A stretch of 16,595 nucleotides of DNA, from the NCBI GenBank assembly GCA_031411575.1, contig JANOBJ010000047.1, forward strand, positions 1-16,595. The letters run 5' to 3'. Positions 6,675 to 14,535 of this stretch are shown here, piece by piece. Below the pieces are notes generated by a model. It did not search any database, was not told where the DNA came from, and saw only the letters and a list, made by a program, of their open reading frames with translations. A program made the translations under genes and the position numbers. Origin of the DNA: JANOBJ01 sp031411575 (GTDB taxonomy: Bacteria > Pseudomonadota > Gammaproteobacteria > Burkholderiales > Burkholderiaceae_C). Within the stretch, counting starts at the first letter, position 1. Each line of letters begins with the position of its first letter.

Positions 6675-7436
6675 TCAGGGCTTGGCGGGCGGCTCGCGCG
6701 TGTAGGCGTCGCGCAGGTCAACCGGTTTGGCCTGACGTTTGCGCAGCCGGATGTTGAGCATCTCCACCGCCACCGAGAAGGCCATGGCAAAGTACACATA
6801 GCCCTTGGGCACGTGCTGGTCAAAGCCTTCGGCGATCAGCACCACGCCCACCACCACCAGGAACGACAGCGCCAGCATCTTGATGGTCGGGTGCTCCGAC
6901 ACAAAGCGCCCGATGGCGCCGGCAAACAGCATCATCAGCCCGACCGAGGCGATCACGGCGGCGATCATCACCGCGATATCGTCCACCATGCCGACAGCGG
7001 TGATGATCGAGTCGAGCGAGAACACCATGTCCACGATCATGATCTGCACGATCACCGAGGCAAAGGTGGCCTTGACGGCGCTGGACGAATGGCCCTCCTC
7101 GCCTTCGAGCGACTGGTGCATCTCGCCGGTGCTCTTCCAGATCAAAAAGAGCCCGCCGCCGATCAGGATCAGGTCGCGACCCGAGATCTCCTGCCCCATC
7201 ACGGTGAACAGCGGCGCCACCAGCCCCACGATCCACGCCAGCACCAGCAACAGGCCGATCCGCATGAACATCGCCATGAACAGGCCGATGCGTCGCGCGA
7301 GTTCACGTTTCTCTGGCGGCAGCTTGTCCACCAGAATCGAGATGAAGACGATGTTGTCGATTCCCAGCACCAGTTCCAGCGCGGTCAGCGTGGCAAAGGC
7401 GATCCAGGCCTGGGGGTCGGTCAAAAGTTCAAGCAT
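6675..7436 (-). CDS. TerC-family integral membrane protein
   Basis: A 253-residue polytopic membrane protein of the TerC family. The two paired signature segments are present: LELVLGIDNIVFISIL near residues 20-35 and IVDMVFSLDSIITAVGM at 134-150, each with the intramembrane acidic residues (Asp27, Asp135, Asp142) expected to bind metal. About seven hydrophobic segments are visible, ending in a basic cytosolic tail (RLRKRQ at 230-235). TerC relatives include tellurite-resistance TerC and manganese exporters such as Alx/MeeF; the substrate here is unknown. The ATG at 7436 is set by AGGAG 5 nt upstream. I looked in the leader for a yybP-ykoY manganese riboswitch, common before TerC genes, and did not find one. 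The leader does hold a copy of the dispersed repeat. Confidence 0.92.
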   Translation of the reverse strand: MLELLTDPQAWIAFATLTALELVLGIDNIVFISILVDKLPPEKRELARRIGLFMAMFMRIGLLLVLAWIVGLVAPLFTVMGQEISGRDLILIGGGLFLIWKSTGEMHQSLEGEEGHSSSAVKATFASVIVQIMIVDMVFSLDSIITAVGMVDDIAVMIAAVIASVGLMMLFAGAIGRFVSEHPTIKMLALSFLVVVGVVLIAEGFDQHVPKGYVYFAMAFSVAVEMLNIRLRKRQAKPVDLRDAYTREPPAKP

Positions 7437-7514
7437 GCGTTCTCCTGGCAGGCCGGCACTGGGCAATGTCGGCGCAAAGTGTGGAGCTTAACTGAACCGT
7501 GAGTCAATCGGCCA

Positions 7515-7587
7515 GCGCCGATTTTTTATGCCAAATTGGCCGGTGGTGCTTGTCAAATGGTCATAGTTTGCTATGTTTATAGTAGCG
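7515..7587 (-). repeat. Dispersed stem-loop repeat, copy C
   Basis: Read on the minus strand it has the family structure: an imperfect GCTA...TAGC stem-loop (7570-7586), then ATGACCA, a GC-rich stretch ending in CCGGCCAATTTGGC, then an A-run and TCGG. It lies between the GST-like gene and the TerC-family gene, in the opposite orientation to the other two copies. It is the most diverged of the three. Confidence 0.65.
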
Positions 7588-7619
7588 CCACAAGCTACCA
7601 CCAGCACGTGCGGCGGCGA

Positions 7620-8264
7620 TCAGGCCGGCGCGCCCGGCTGTTTCAGCGGGTGCGAGTCGGCGAATGCCGGGATCTGGTTGCAGCGGGCAAAAATGCGCTC
7701 CGCAATCGGGTACGGCGAAGCGTCGCACTTGAAAAACTGCGCGGCGATCAGGTGCGAGGCGAGGCAGATGTCGGCCATGGTCGGCGTGTCGCCGTGGCAG
7801 AACTCGCCGGTGTCGGGTGAGGCATGCAGGTTGGCCTCGATTGCGTCCAGCGCCGTGAGCAGCGCGCGGTCGATCCAGGCTTTCAGGTCAGCGTCGTGCA
7901 GGCCGGCTTCCTGCTGCAGGTGTTCGCGCACGCGGGGCACCAGCAGCGGGTGCGCGTCGGCCGCCACGATCAGCGCCAGGCCCCGCACCCGGGCGCGCGC
8001 CGCCAGCCCGACTGGCAGCAGCGCGGGCGTCGGATAGGCCTCTTCCAGGAATTCGAGGATGGCGAGCGACTGGAACAGCAGCGCGCCGTGGCCGTCATCC
8101 AGCGCGGGCAGCACGCCCTGTGGATTGATGGCCTTGAACGCCGCGCCGCGGTGCTCGTTGCCCTGCATGTTGATGGCCACCACCTCGTGCGGCACGCCCT
8201 TCAAGGCCAGCGCGACCCGCACGCGGTAGGTGGCGAGCGAGCGCCAGTTGCCGTAAAGAATCAT
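7620..8264 (-). CDS. Glutathione S-transferase, zeta-type (maleylacetoacetate isomerase-like)
   Basis: A 214-residue cytoplasmic GST. The thioredoxin-fold domain (1-78) has the zeta-type active-site region WRSLATYRVRVALALKG (7-23), the cis-proline segment GVLPALDD (50-57) and the glutathione-binding FQSLAILEFLEE (64-75). The helical C-terminal domain has RARVRGLALIVAADAHPL (90-107), close to the corresponding segment of maleylacetoacetate isomerases. Those enzymes isomerise maleylacetoacetate or maleylpyruvate in aromatic ring breakdown. The canonical SSxSxR is changed to SLATYR, so a different GST substrate is possible. The ATG at 8264 has GGAGG 6 nt upstream. The gene is preceded by the gamma-glutamyltranspeptidase gene (95 nt gap). 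No other homogentisate or gentisate pathway genes are nearby, so I give no gene symbol. Confidence 0.85.
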   Translation of the reverse strand: MILYGNWRSLATYRVRVALALKGVPHEVVAINMQGNEHRGAAFKAINPQGVLPALDDGHGALLFQSLAILEFLEEAYPTPALLPVGLAARARVRGLALIVAADAHPLLVPRVREHLQQEAGLHDADLKAWIDRALLTALDAIEANLHASPDTGEFCHGDTPTMADICLASHLIAAQFFKCDASPYPIAERIFARCNQIPAFADSHPLKQPGAPA

Positions 8265-8320
8265 GGGAAGCCTCCGCCAAGTGTTCACGAATACCGGGAA
8301 CGTTAGCAGAGAACCGGGCC

Positions 8321-8339
8321 GCCCGCCCGGCCTGCGGGC
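8321..8339 (-). terminator. GC hairpin after the gamma-glutamyltranspeptidase gene
   Basis: GCCCGC and GCGGGC are separated by 7 nt, about 20 nt beyond the stop of the transpeptidase gene. An alternative pairing of GGCCG with CGGCC is also possible. It could terminate or stabilise the transcript, but no T-run follows. Confidence 0.3.
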
Positions 8340-8359
8340 AGACGACGCTTGACAGCTGC

Positions 8360-10348
8360 TCAGTCGTCGTCGCGGCCGTCGCGGTCGTCATCGTCCCGGC
8401 CCTTGGCTTTTTTGGGCTTGAGGCCGATGACGGTGCCTTCGCGGCGCAGATCGGCGCCACCGTACTGGCGGCCGTTGCGCAGGTCCATCACCACGCCCTG
8501 TACCGAGCCGATGGTGGCGAGGCAGGCGTTGGCACCCGCCACCGTGCCCAGGCCCGGATGGCCCAGGCCGCGCAGGTAGTCTTGCGTGGCGATGCTGAAC
8601 TTGGGCTGCATGAACGCCTCGACGCCCTCGCACGACACCGTGCCCGCCGCGCTGGTGACCGAGAAGCGCGGCGCGTTGATGGCCTGCTGGATCGACATGC
8701 CGTGGTCGACCAGATTCAGCGTCACGTTGAACACCGAGTTGATGATGGTCGAGCCGCCCGGCGAGCCGTAGGCGGCCACCGGCTCGCGGCCCCGGAACAC
8801 GATGGCCGGCGCCATCGAGCTGCGCGGGCGCTTGTTGGGGGCGACGTCGTTGGCGCCCGGGTTGCCGGTGGCGGTGTTCAGCGTCGGGTCGAAGTTGAAG
8901 TCGGTCAGCTCGTTGTTCAGCAAAAAGCCGTAGCCCGGCACGGTGATGCCGGTGCCCCAGGTGGCCTCGATGGTGGTGGTGAAGCTCACCACATTGCCCC
9001 ATTTGTCCACCACCGAGTAATGGGTGGTGTGCGAGGGCTTTTCTTCCTCGGGCGGACTGACGCCCAGGTTGGTTTTCTTGTTGCCGGTGATGGCCGTGTC
9101 ATAGGGCAGCGGATTGCCGGCGGCGGGGGTTGCCATGCGCGCGGTCGGGTTGATCATGCCTGAGCGCAGGGCCACGTAGTCGCGGTTCAGCAGGCCGATC
9201 TTGGGCACCCGCACGAAGTCTTCGTCGCCCATCCACACCGCGCGGTCGGCAAACGCCAGCCGCATCGCCTCGGCCATGACATGCAGGGTGTTGTTGCCGC
9301 CAAACCCGTAGCCTTGGGCGGCATCGCCCATCGGAAAGCGCTCGACCAGGCCGAGCATCTGCCCGACGGTGAGGCCGCCCGATGACGGCGGCGACATCGC
9401 GGCCACCGTCCAGCCGCGGTACTTGGCCTTGATCGGCTCGCGGATCACGGCGTTGTAGTTGGCCAGGTCTTGCAGCGTCATGCGGCCCGCGCCTTCCGAT
9501 TGCGTGGGCGCGGGCGTGCGGCTGCGCTGCTGCGCGGCCACGATGGCCCGCGCGATCTCGCCTTGGTAGAACACCTTGGCGCCCTGCGCCGCGATCAGGC
9601 GGAAGGTCTTGCCCAGGTCGGGCTGGCGCAGCAAATCGCCTTCGACCAGCGCCACGCCGCCGGGGCGGAACACCGCCGCGGTTTCGGGCTGGAACGAGGT
9701 GCGCCCGCCGTCGTTGGCGATGTTGGCGGCCAGGAAGCGGTTGATGCGAAAGCCCTGCTCGGCCGCCGTGATGGCCGGCTGCACCGCCTCGGACAGCTTG
9801 ATCGTGCCCCAGTTGCGCAGCGCCATGTCCACCGCTGCCAACGTGCCCGGCACGCCCACCGCCAGGCCGCTGGTGGAGGCGATGGTGAAGCGCTGCGCCG
9901 GCGGCACGCCGGTCAGTACAAACTGCGTGGGCGTGGCGGCGGCCGGCGCTTTCTCGCGGCCGTCGATCGCAAAGGTTTTGTCGCGTTTGGCCAGGTGGAT
10001 CATCATGAAGCCGCCGCCGCCGATGCCCGAGAACTGCGGCTCGACCACGTTCAGCACAAACTGGATGGCAGCCGCTGCATCGACCGCGTTGCCGCCGCGC
10101 GCCAGCACATCGGCGCCGGCCTTGGCTGCCAGCGGGTGCGAGACCGATACCACGCCCCCCTTGAAGGCCTGACCGTCCCATGCGGGGGCCGGTGGCACCA
10201 CCTCGGTAGTAGGCGGCAGCGTGACGCCCGGCGGCAGGCCGAGCGACTTGACCGGATCGCGTGCGTGGCTGGTGAGGGAGAACGAGGCGGCGAATGCCAC
10301 CGCTGACAAGCCCAGGCCGAGGCGCTGGAACGAAAAGACGGTTGCCAT
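8360..10348 (-). CDS. ggt: Gamma-glutamyltranspeptidase (GGT), exported
   Basis: A 662-residue GGT precursor. It has an N-terminal hydrophobic signal (about residues 9-29, ending SHA-RD), the conserved ADVLARGGNAVDAAAAI (79-95) and EPQFSGIGGGGF (103-114), and the autoprocessing site at Thr441 in HTTHYSVVDKWGN. There the chain is cut and Thr becomes the nucleophile of the small subunit. The YGSPGGSTIINSV segment (527-539) forms part of the glutamyl site. The enzyme cleaves gamma-glutamyl bonds of glutathione in the periplasm and supports glutathione recycling. The ATG at 10348 is fixed by AGGAG 5 nt upstream. Oddly, the protein ends with a KPKKAKGRDDDDRDGRDDD-type basic/acidic tail that is not part of the usual domain. 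It is divergent from the plus-strand SDR gene. Confidence 0.95.
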   Translation of the reverse strand: MATVFSFQRLGLGLSAVAFAASFSLTSHARDPVKSLGLPPGVTLPPTTEVVPPAPAWDGQAFKGGVVSVSHPLAAKAGADVLARGGNAVDAAAAIQFVLNVVEPQFSGIGGGGFMMIHLAKRDKTFAIDGREKAPAAATPTQFVLTGVPPAQRFTIASTSGLAVGVPGTLAAVDMALRNWGTIKLSEAVQPAITAAEQGFRINRFLAANIANDGGRTSFQPETAAVFRPGGVALVEGDLLRQPDLGKTFRLIAAQGAKVFYQGEIARAIVAAQQRSRTPAPTQSEGAGRMTLQDLANYNAVIREPIKAKYRGWTVAAMSPPSSGGLTVGQMLGLVERFPMGDAAQGYGFGGNNTLHVMAEAMRLAFADRAVWMGDEDFVRVPKIGLLNRDYVALRSGMINPTARMATPAAGNPLPYDTAITGNKKTNLGVSPPEEEKPSHTTHYSVVDKWGNVVSFTTTIEATWGTGITVPGYGFLLNNELTDFNFDPTLNTATGNPGANDVAPNKRPRSSMAPAIVFRGREPVAAYGSPGGSTIINSVFNVTLNLVDHGMSIQQAINAPRFSVTSAAGTVSCEGVEAFMQPKFSIATQDYLRGLGHPGLGTVAGANACLATIGSVQGVVMDLRNGRQYGGADLRREGTVIGLKPKKAKGRDDDDRDGRDDD

Positions 10349-10437
10349 GGGAGCTCCTGTGAAAGGAATCAGGGACGTCGTGCAGGATAGCCGGCGCATG
10401 TTACGCCGACGCGGCGGAAACGCAACCCGCTCCGATA

Positions 10438-10510
10438 TGCTATTTTTTTAATAGCACAAAATGACCACGGGAAGCGCACAAGAGGCCGATTAGACGTAAA
10501 AATCACCCGT
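10438..10510 (+). repeat. Dispersed stem-loop repeat, copy A
   Basis: A perfect 6-bp stem GCTATT...AATAGC (10439-10455, loop of five T) is followed by ATGACCACGGGAAGCGCACA, AGAGGCCGATT and an A-run. It aligns without gaps to copy B at 14485, about 42 of 60 positions identical by eye, rising to 30 of 36 in the core. It sits in the 287-nt divergent intergenic region between the GGT and SDR genes. No clear promoter is visible in the rest of that region. Confidence 0.8.
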
Positions 10511-10635
10511 TTTGACCCAAATCGGGCAGCCTGCCGAACGCGTTGCACGGTGACACGCCGTGCGCCGCCGCAGCCACTGGCACGCCACGCTCGGCCGTCG
10601 CACAATGGCCAGCTTCATGCCAACCGGACCCTCCC

Positions 10636-11463
10636 ATGCCACGTCCCACCACCGCCCCCGACGCCGCCCCCACAGTACTGGTCACCGGCGCCTCGTCGGG
10701 CATCGGTGAGGCGTTGGCGCAGTGCTTCGCCGGCGCGGGCTACGACCTGATCCTGGTGGCCCGCAGCACCGACAAGCTGCAGGCGCTGAGCAAAACCTTG
10801 ACGGCCGAGCACGGCGTGCAGGCGCATGTGCTGGCGGCAGACCTGTCGCTGCCGGGTGCCGCGGCGACGCTGGCCGCGACGGTGCAGCGCAAGCGGCTGC
10901 CGGTCGAGGTGCTGGTCAATTGCGCAGGCGTCCTGCACCAGGGCGCGTTCTCCGGCATGGACGGCAGCACGCACCAGCAGATGATCGACCTGAACATCTC
11001 GGGCCTGACGGCCATGCTGTCGGCCTTTTTGCCCAGCCTGACCGCACGCGCGGGCCAGGGGCAGCCGGCACGCATCCTCAACGTGGCGTCGATTGCCGCC
11101 TACCAGCCGATTCCGATGCTGGCCACCTACGCCGCCACCAAGGCCTATGTGCTGTCACTGGGCGAATCGCTGGCCGAAGAACTCAAGGGCAGCGGCGTGA
11201 CCGTCACCACCCTGTGCCCCGGCATCACCGCCACCGCCATGCTGAGCGGCGCGGCCGGCGCCAACAGCAAGATCAGCCAGATCCCCGGCTTCATGGTGGG
11301 CGAGGTGGAGATGGTGGCCAGCCAGGCGTTTGCGGCCTGCCAGCGAGGGGACGCGATCTGCGTGCCGGGCGCGGTCAACCAGGCGTTTGTGCTGGGTTCG
11401 CGCACCGCGCCCAAGTGGCTGGTGCGCAAGCTTGGCGGGATGTTCGGGCGCAAGGCGCTTTGA
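10636..11463 (+). CDS. Classical short-chain dehydrogenase/reductase (COG0300/DltE-like)
   Basis: A 275-residue SDR and the only plus-strand gene. It has an intact cofactor motif TGASSGIG (17-24), an R43 after the second strand that suggests NADPH preference, D69, the structural NCAG (95-98), and the catalytic set N120, S152, Y165 and K169 (YAATK). The C-terminal part follows the COG0300 pattern (LCPGITATAM at 193-202). Members reduce or oxidise varied carbonyls or alcohols, and the substrate cannot be predicted. The ATG at 10636 is chosen because the protein begins normally there. The Shine-Dalgarno sequence is weak, and the frame upstream to 10543 looks non-coding. It ends 51 nt before the convergent small gene at 11515. 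Confidence 0.9.
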   Translation: MPRPTTAPDAAPTVLVTGASSGIGEALAQCFAGAGYDLILVARSTDKLQALSKTLTAEHGVQAHVLAADLSLPGAAATLAATVQRKRLPVEVLVNCAGVLHQGAFSGMDGSTHQQMIDLNISGLTAMLSAFLPSLTARAGQGQPARILNVASIAAYQPIPMLATYAATKAYVLSLGESLAEELKGSGVTVTTLCPGITATAMLSGAAGANSKISQIPGFMVGEVEMVASQAFAACQRGDAICVPGAVNQAFVLGSRTAPKWLVRKLGGMFGRKAL

Positions 11464-11514
11464 CCCGACTCGCGGCCCCGCCGACCCTGTAGCTGCGTAG
11501 CTGCGCGCCGCCGC

Positions 11515-11781
11515 TCATGCCCCCGGCAGTTCGCCAAAACTGGTGTCGCTGGGCGCGTGGCTGCCGCCCAGAAACAGCTTCAGGATGGGGCCGTTGCCAT
11601 CGTGCTCCCAGACCCGCGCGGTCAGCGTGAACTGGCGCCCGCCAATGCGCACCACATCGCCCAGCGCCGGCGCCACCGCATGCCCGCTCCAGAACTTGGG
11701 CACCTCCACCGACGTGCGGCGCACCCACGCATGGTCTTCCTGGGTGAACACCAGCGCGATCTGGATGTTTTGCTGAGCCAT
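11515..11781 (-). CDS. Small hypothetical protein, 88 aa
   Basis: An 88-residue soluble protein that I do not recognise. It has an N-terminal strand (NIQIALVF), a middle VEVPKFWSGHAVAPALGDVVRIGGRQF segment (25-51) that looks like an SH3-like small beta barrel, and a final strand pair around RVWEHDGNGPILKLFLGG (56-73). There is no signal peptide. The ATG at 11781 has AGGAGG 8 nt upstream, which strongly supports a real gene. It converges with the SDR gene and lies 103 nt downstream of the GNAT gene. Function unknown. Confidence 0.82.
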   Translation of the reverse strand: MAQQNIQIALVFTQEDHAWVRRTSVEVPKFWSGHAVAPALGDVVRIGGRQFTLTARVWEHDGNGPILKLFLGGSHAPSDTSFGELPGA

Positions 11782-11848
11782 GGCCGGGCCTCCTGGGCAG
11801 TGGTGGAACGTTGGAGTACGAAGGGTAACGCAACTGGGCGCGTGCGGC

Positions 11849-11870
11849 GCTCATCTACCGCTCATCTACC
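11849..11870. repeat. Two tandem 11-bp units downstream of the GNAT gene
   Basis: GCTCATCTACC occurs twice in direct succession and is followed by two looser echoes (GTTCATGC, GCTCATC). It lies in the 103-nt gap between the GNAT gene stop and the small 88-aa gene. No hairpin or promoter is evident. Confidence 0.5.
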
Positions 11871-11884
11871 GTTCATGCGGCTCA

Positions 11885-12418
11885 TCAGGTGCCCGTCAAC
11901 TGCAGCTGCATCGGCACATAGGCAATGCCGTTTTTCTCGACCACCGGCCCGGTGGCGACAAAGCCGAAGCGCTGGTACACCGGCACCGCCACGCGGGTAG
12001 CGCTGACGGTGAAGCCCCGGGTGTTGCCAGCGGCCACGGCCACGCCTTCGGCCAGCTCCCACAGTTGCCACGCGATGCCGCGGCGCTGGAAACGCGGCGC
12101 CACGAACAGGTGAAACAAATGTGTGGTGTGGCGCACCGCCACCACGCCGGCCAGCTGCTCGTGCCCGTCATGCCCGCTGCGCGGCGGCGCGTCCCAGGGG
12201 GCCGGTGTGGCCTGGCCAGCGCCCCACCAGCCCGCAAAGTAGCGCAGCGCCGGGTCGGCAATGTAGCGCGCCACCGCCTCGGGCGTGATGCCCTGCATGA
12301 AGGCATCGGCGCCGCTGCCGTCAGGCTGGATGGTGAAGTGGTGCGACACGCTCTGGATCAGCGCGCTGATGGCGGGCGCATCAGCGGCCTCGGCCCGGCG
12401 GATGCTGAGGGGGTTCAT
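11885..12418 (-). CDS. GNAT-family N-acetyltransferase
   Basis: A 177-residue Gcn5-related acetyltransferase. The N-terminal IRRAEAADAPAISALIQSV (6-24) is the usual GNAT opening. Motif A, HLFHLFVAPRFQRRGIAWQLWELAE (100-124), holds the acetyl-CoA pyrophosphate loop QRRGIA, and the VYQRFGFVATGPVV segment (147-160) is the typical motif B. The family transfers an acetyl group from acetyl-CoA to an amine on a small molecule or protein; the target is unknown. The ATG at 12418 has AGGTG about 8 nt upstream. The open frame extends far upstream, but only as a shadow of the next gene. It follows the GRDP-like gene by 34 nt and is probably cotranscribed with it. Confidence 0.88.
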   Translation of the reverse strand: MNPLSIRRAEAADAPAISALIQSVSHHFTIQPDGSGADAFMQGITPEAVARYIADPALRYFAGWWGAGQATPAPWDAPPRSGHDGHEQLAGVVAVRHTTHLFHLFVAPRFQRRGIAWQLWELAEGVAVAAGNTRGFTVSATRVAVPVYQRFGFVATGPVVEKNGIAYVPMQLQLTGT

Positions 12419-12452
12419 CGGCGGGCACCTGGCTGGACCGCTGGCACCACGT

Positions 12453-13238
12453 TCAATCCCCGCCTCCGCCGCCCCCATCCCCGCCGCCGCCGTCCCCGCC
12501 GTCGCTGGTGGATTCGCTGCCGCCAAAACCCTGCGCATCGCCGCTGGCGCTGCCGCTCTCGCCGAAGGTGGTGCCGCAGTGCGTGCCGGTGTCGGCCTGG
12601 CGATCGATGTCGCGGCAGTCGGGCAGGTAAACAAAGCCGCCCGCAATGCCGAATTTCTTGTCGAGCGCAAACAAAAGCGGCAGGCGGCTGGGCGCGCGCG
12701 GGTTGATGCTTTCTTCCTGGCAGGCCCAGTACCAGGTGCGGCGCAGGCCGTCATTGCGGCGCGGGTTACGGCCCAGCGCCTCGGCCGGCGTGTGGTGCAG
12801 CAGCTTGCCAAACGCGCTGCGGCACCACACCTCATACGCGCGGGTGTGCAGGATAAAGGCGTGCCAGGCTGCATCCACTACGGCCGACGGCATGGCCACG
12901 AAGGCGCGGCGGCTGCGCAGGTGCGCCATGAAGAACTGGCGCAGCCCGCGCAGCACCAGGTCTACGTCGCTGGCCGACAGCTGCGGGTACTGCTCGCGCA
13001 GCTTGGCCGCCAAAAACGCCGGCAGCGCCGCCTGCCGCACAAACTGCCGTCGCAGGCTTTGCTCCCACGCGCCCAGCGCCACAAACAGCAGCAGGCACAC
13101 CAGCATGAACAGCACCTTGGCCAGCACGCCGGTCAGCAGCACGTTGCCCGGCAGTGTGAGCACCGGAAAAGCGATCCACTTGCCGACCTGCAGCAGCGTT
13201 ATCGCCTGCGTGCGGGTGGGTTTCCAGACGGTTGGCAT
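12453..13238 (-). CDS. GRDP-like membrane-anchored protein with Gly/Asp-rich tail
   Basis: A 261-residue protein. A hydrophobic segment at about 22-57 could cross the membrane once or twice. The central part (60-175) contains VVDAAWHAFILHTRAYEVWC (120-139) and KLLHHTP (145-151). The WH...LH..Y pattern resembles glycine-rich domain proteins (GRDP/DUF1399). A final globular part with Cys208 and Cys221 leads into a low-complexity tail of Ser, Gly and Asp, with residues about 247-261 almost only G and D. Similar Gly/Asp tails occur on other bacterial membrane proteins of unknown role. The start at 13238 lacks a good Shine-Dalgarno sequence, so a shorter N-terminus is possible. Function is unknown and the family link is tentative. 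Confidence 0.75.
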   Translation of the reverse strand: MPTVWKPTRTQAITLLQVGKWIAFPVLTLPGNVLLTGVLAKVLFMLVCLLLFVALGAWEQSLRRQFVRQAALPAFLAAKLREQYPQLSASDVDLVLRGLRQFFMAHLRSRRAFVAMPSAVVDAAWHAFILHTRAYEVWCRSAFGKLLHHTPAEALGRNPRRNDGLRRTWYWACQEESINPRAPSRLPLLFALDKKFGIAGGFVYLPDCRDIDRQADTGTHCGTTFGESGSASGDAQGFGGSESTSDGGDGGGGDGGGGGGD

Positions 13239-13335
13239 GATGACGCGGATGGTACCCGGCCTGGACGGTGCACGAACCGCACGGCTAACACACCGCCGCC
13301 AACCTTGCCGAAGCAGCAGAACTGCGCCCCAGGCT

Positions 13336-14535
13336 TCAGGGATCCGGCACCAGCCGCACCAGCCGGCTGCTGCCGGCGTCGGTCAGCACGTAGAGCAGGC
13401 CATCCGGGCCCTGGCGCACGTCGCGGATGCGCTGGCTCAGGTCGGACAGGATTCGGTTTTCCTTCACCACCTTGCCGCCCTCCAGCTCCAGCCGGGCCAG
13501 GTAGCGGAACTTGAGCGAGCCGACAAACAGGTTGCCCTTCCAGGCGCCGTATTTGTCGCTGGTCAAAAACGCCATGCCGGAGGGCGCGATCGACGGCACC
13601 CAGTAGTGCAGCGGTTGCTCCAGGCAGTCCTTGGCGGTGAGGCCGTCGCCGATCTTGCCGCCACCGTAGTTCTCGCCGTAGGTGATCAGCGGCCAGCCGT
13701 AGTTGCGCCCGGGCAGCGGGCGGTTGATCTCGTCGCCGCCCTGCGGACCATGTTCGTGCGTCCACAGCGTGCCATCGGGTGCCAGCGTGGCGCCCTGGCC
13801 GTTGCGGTGGCCGATGCTCCAGATCTCGGGCAGCGCGCCGGCCTTGCCGGCAAACGGGTTGTCGCCGGGCACGCTGCCATCCTTGCCCACGCGCACGATC
13901 TTGCCCAGGTGGTTGTCGAGTTTTTGCGCGTCGGCCATGCGGCTGAAGCGGTCGCCCAGCGTTAAAAACAGCGTGCCGTCGGGCTTGCCGTCTTTGGTGC
14001 CCTCGACGATGCGGCAGCCGAAATGCAGGTTGCTGTTGACCTTGGGGCGCTGGCTGAAGATCACCTTCACCGCGTCCAGCCGCTTGTTGTCGGCTGACAG
14101 CTGGGCGCGCGCCAGCGCGGTGCTGTTGCCTCCACCCAAGCCACCCAAGCCGCCCCCAGGCTCTGCGTAGCAGAAATACAGCGTGCGGTTGCTGGCAAAC
14201 GCGCTGTCCACCACCACATCGAGCAGCCCGCCCTGCCCGCCCACGGCCACCGGCGGCACACCGGCCAGCGGCTGCCCGTGGGTGCCGTCGGCCTCGATCA
14301 CGCGCATGCGGCCGGGCCGCTCGGTCACCAGAAAACGCCCCTCGGGCAAGAAGGCGAACGCCCAGCCGTTCTCCAGCCCGCTGGTCACCGTCTCTTGCCG
14401 CACCGACTGGCCACGCAGGCTGTCCTGCGTGGGGCCAAGATCACCCGCGCGGCGCTGGGCCTGGGCTGATGCGCCGGTGCTGAATGCTATTAAACTTATA
14501 GCTAACAATGACCACTGGATGCGCACAACAGGCAT
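13336..14535 (-). CDS. Exported PQQ-dependent sugar dehydrogenase (aldose dehydrogenase, YliI-like)
   Basis: A 399-residue soluble quinoprotein of the glucose/sorbosone dehydrogenase beta-propeller family. Landmarks are GLENGWAFAFLPEGRFLVTERPGR (53-76), VGGQGGLLDVVVD (98-110) with the residues before the catalytic His region, SIGHRNGQGATLAPDGTLWTHEHGPQGGDEINRP (240-273) and NYGWPLITYGENY (278-290). The family oxidises aldoses in the periplasm with PQQ and feeds electrons to the respiratory chain. The signal peptide is MPVVRIQWSLLAISLIAFST, probably cut after ASA at residue 24. The ATG at 14535 has GAGG 5 nt upstream. Unusually, the start codon and the whole hydrophobic core lie within a copy of the dispersed repeat. 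A frame upstream to 14595 exists but would bury the signal peptide. No PQQ synthesis genes are in the window. Confidence 0.92.
   Translation of the reverse strand: MPVVRIQWSLLAISLIAFSTGASAQAQRRAGDLGPTQDSLRGQSVRQETVTSGLENGWAFAFLPEGRFLVTERPGRMRVIEADGTHGQPLAGVPPVAVGGQGGLLDVVVDSAFASNRTLYFCYAEPGGGLGGLGGGNSTALARAQLSADNKRLDAVKVIFSQRPKVNSNLHFGCRIVEGTKDGKPDGTLFLTLGDRFSRMADAQKLDNHLGKIVRVGKDGSVPGDNPFAGKAGALPEIWSIGHRNGQGATLAPDGTLWTHEHGPQGGDEINRPLPGRNYGWPLITYGENYGGGKIGDGLTAKDCLEQPLHYWVPSIAPSGMAFLTSDKYGAWKGNLFVGSLKFRYLARLELEGGKVVKENRILSDLSQRIRDVRQGPDGLLYVLTDAGSSRLVRLVPDP

Noticed and set aside
7437..7619. yybP-ykoY manganese riboswitch before the TerC-family gene
   Set aside because: Expected from family knowledge, but I could not find its conserved core; the leader instead holds a dispersed repeat.
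7620..8264. Confident assignment as maiA in a homogentisate operon
   Set aside because: The zeta-type motif is modified and no partner genes of that pathway are near.
10369..10605. Small minus-strand open frame in the divergent region
   Set aside because: It reads through repeat copy A and overlaps the GGT ribosome-binding site; no start signal. It is useful only for comparison with the signal peptide at 14535.
12646..13965. Plus-strand open frame of 439 codons
   Set aside because: Antisense to the GRDP-like and sugar dehydrogenase genes, both with good family evidence.
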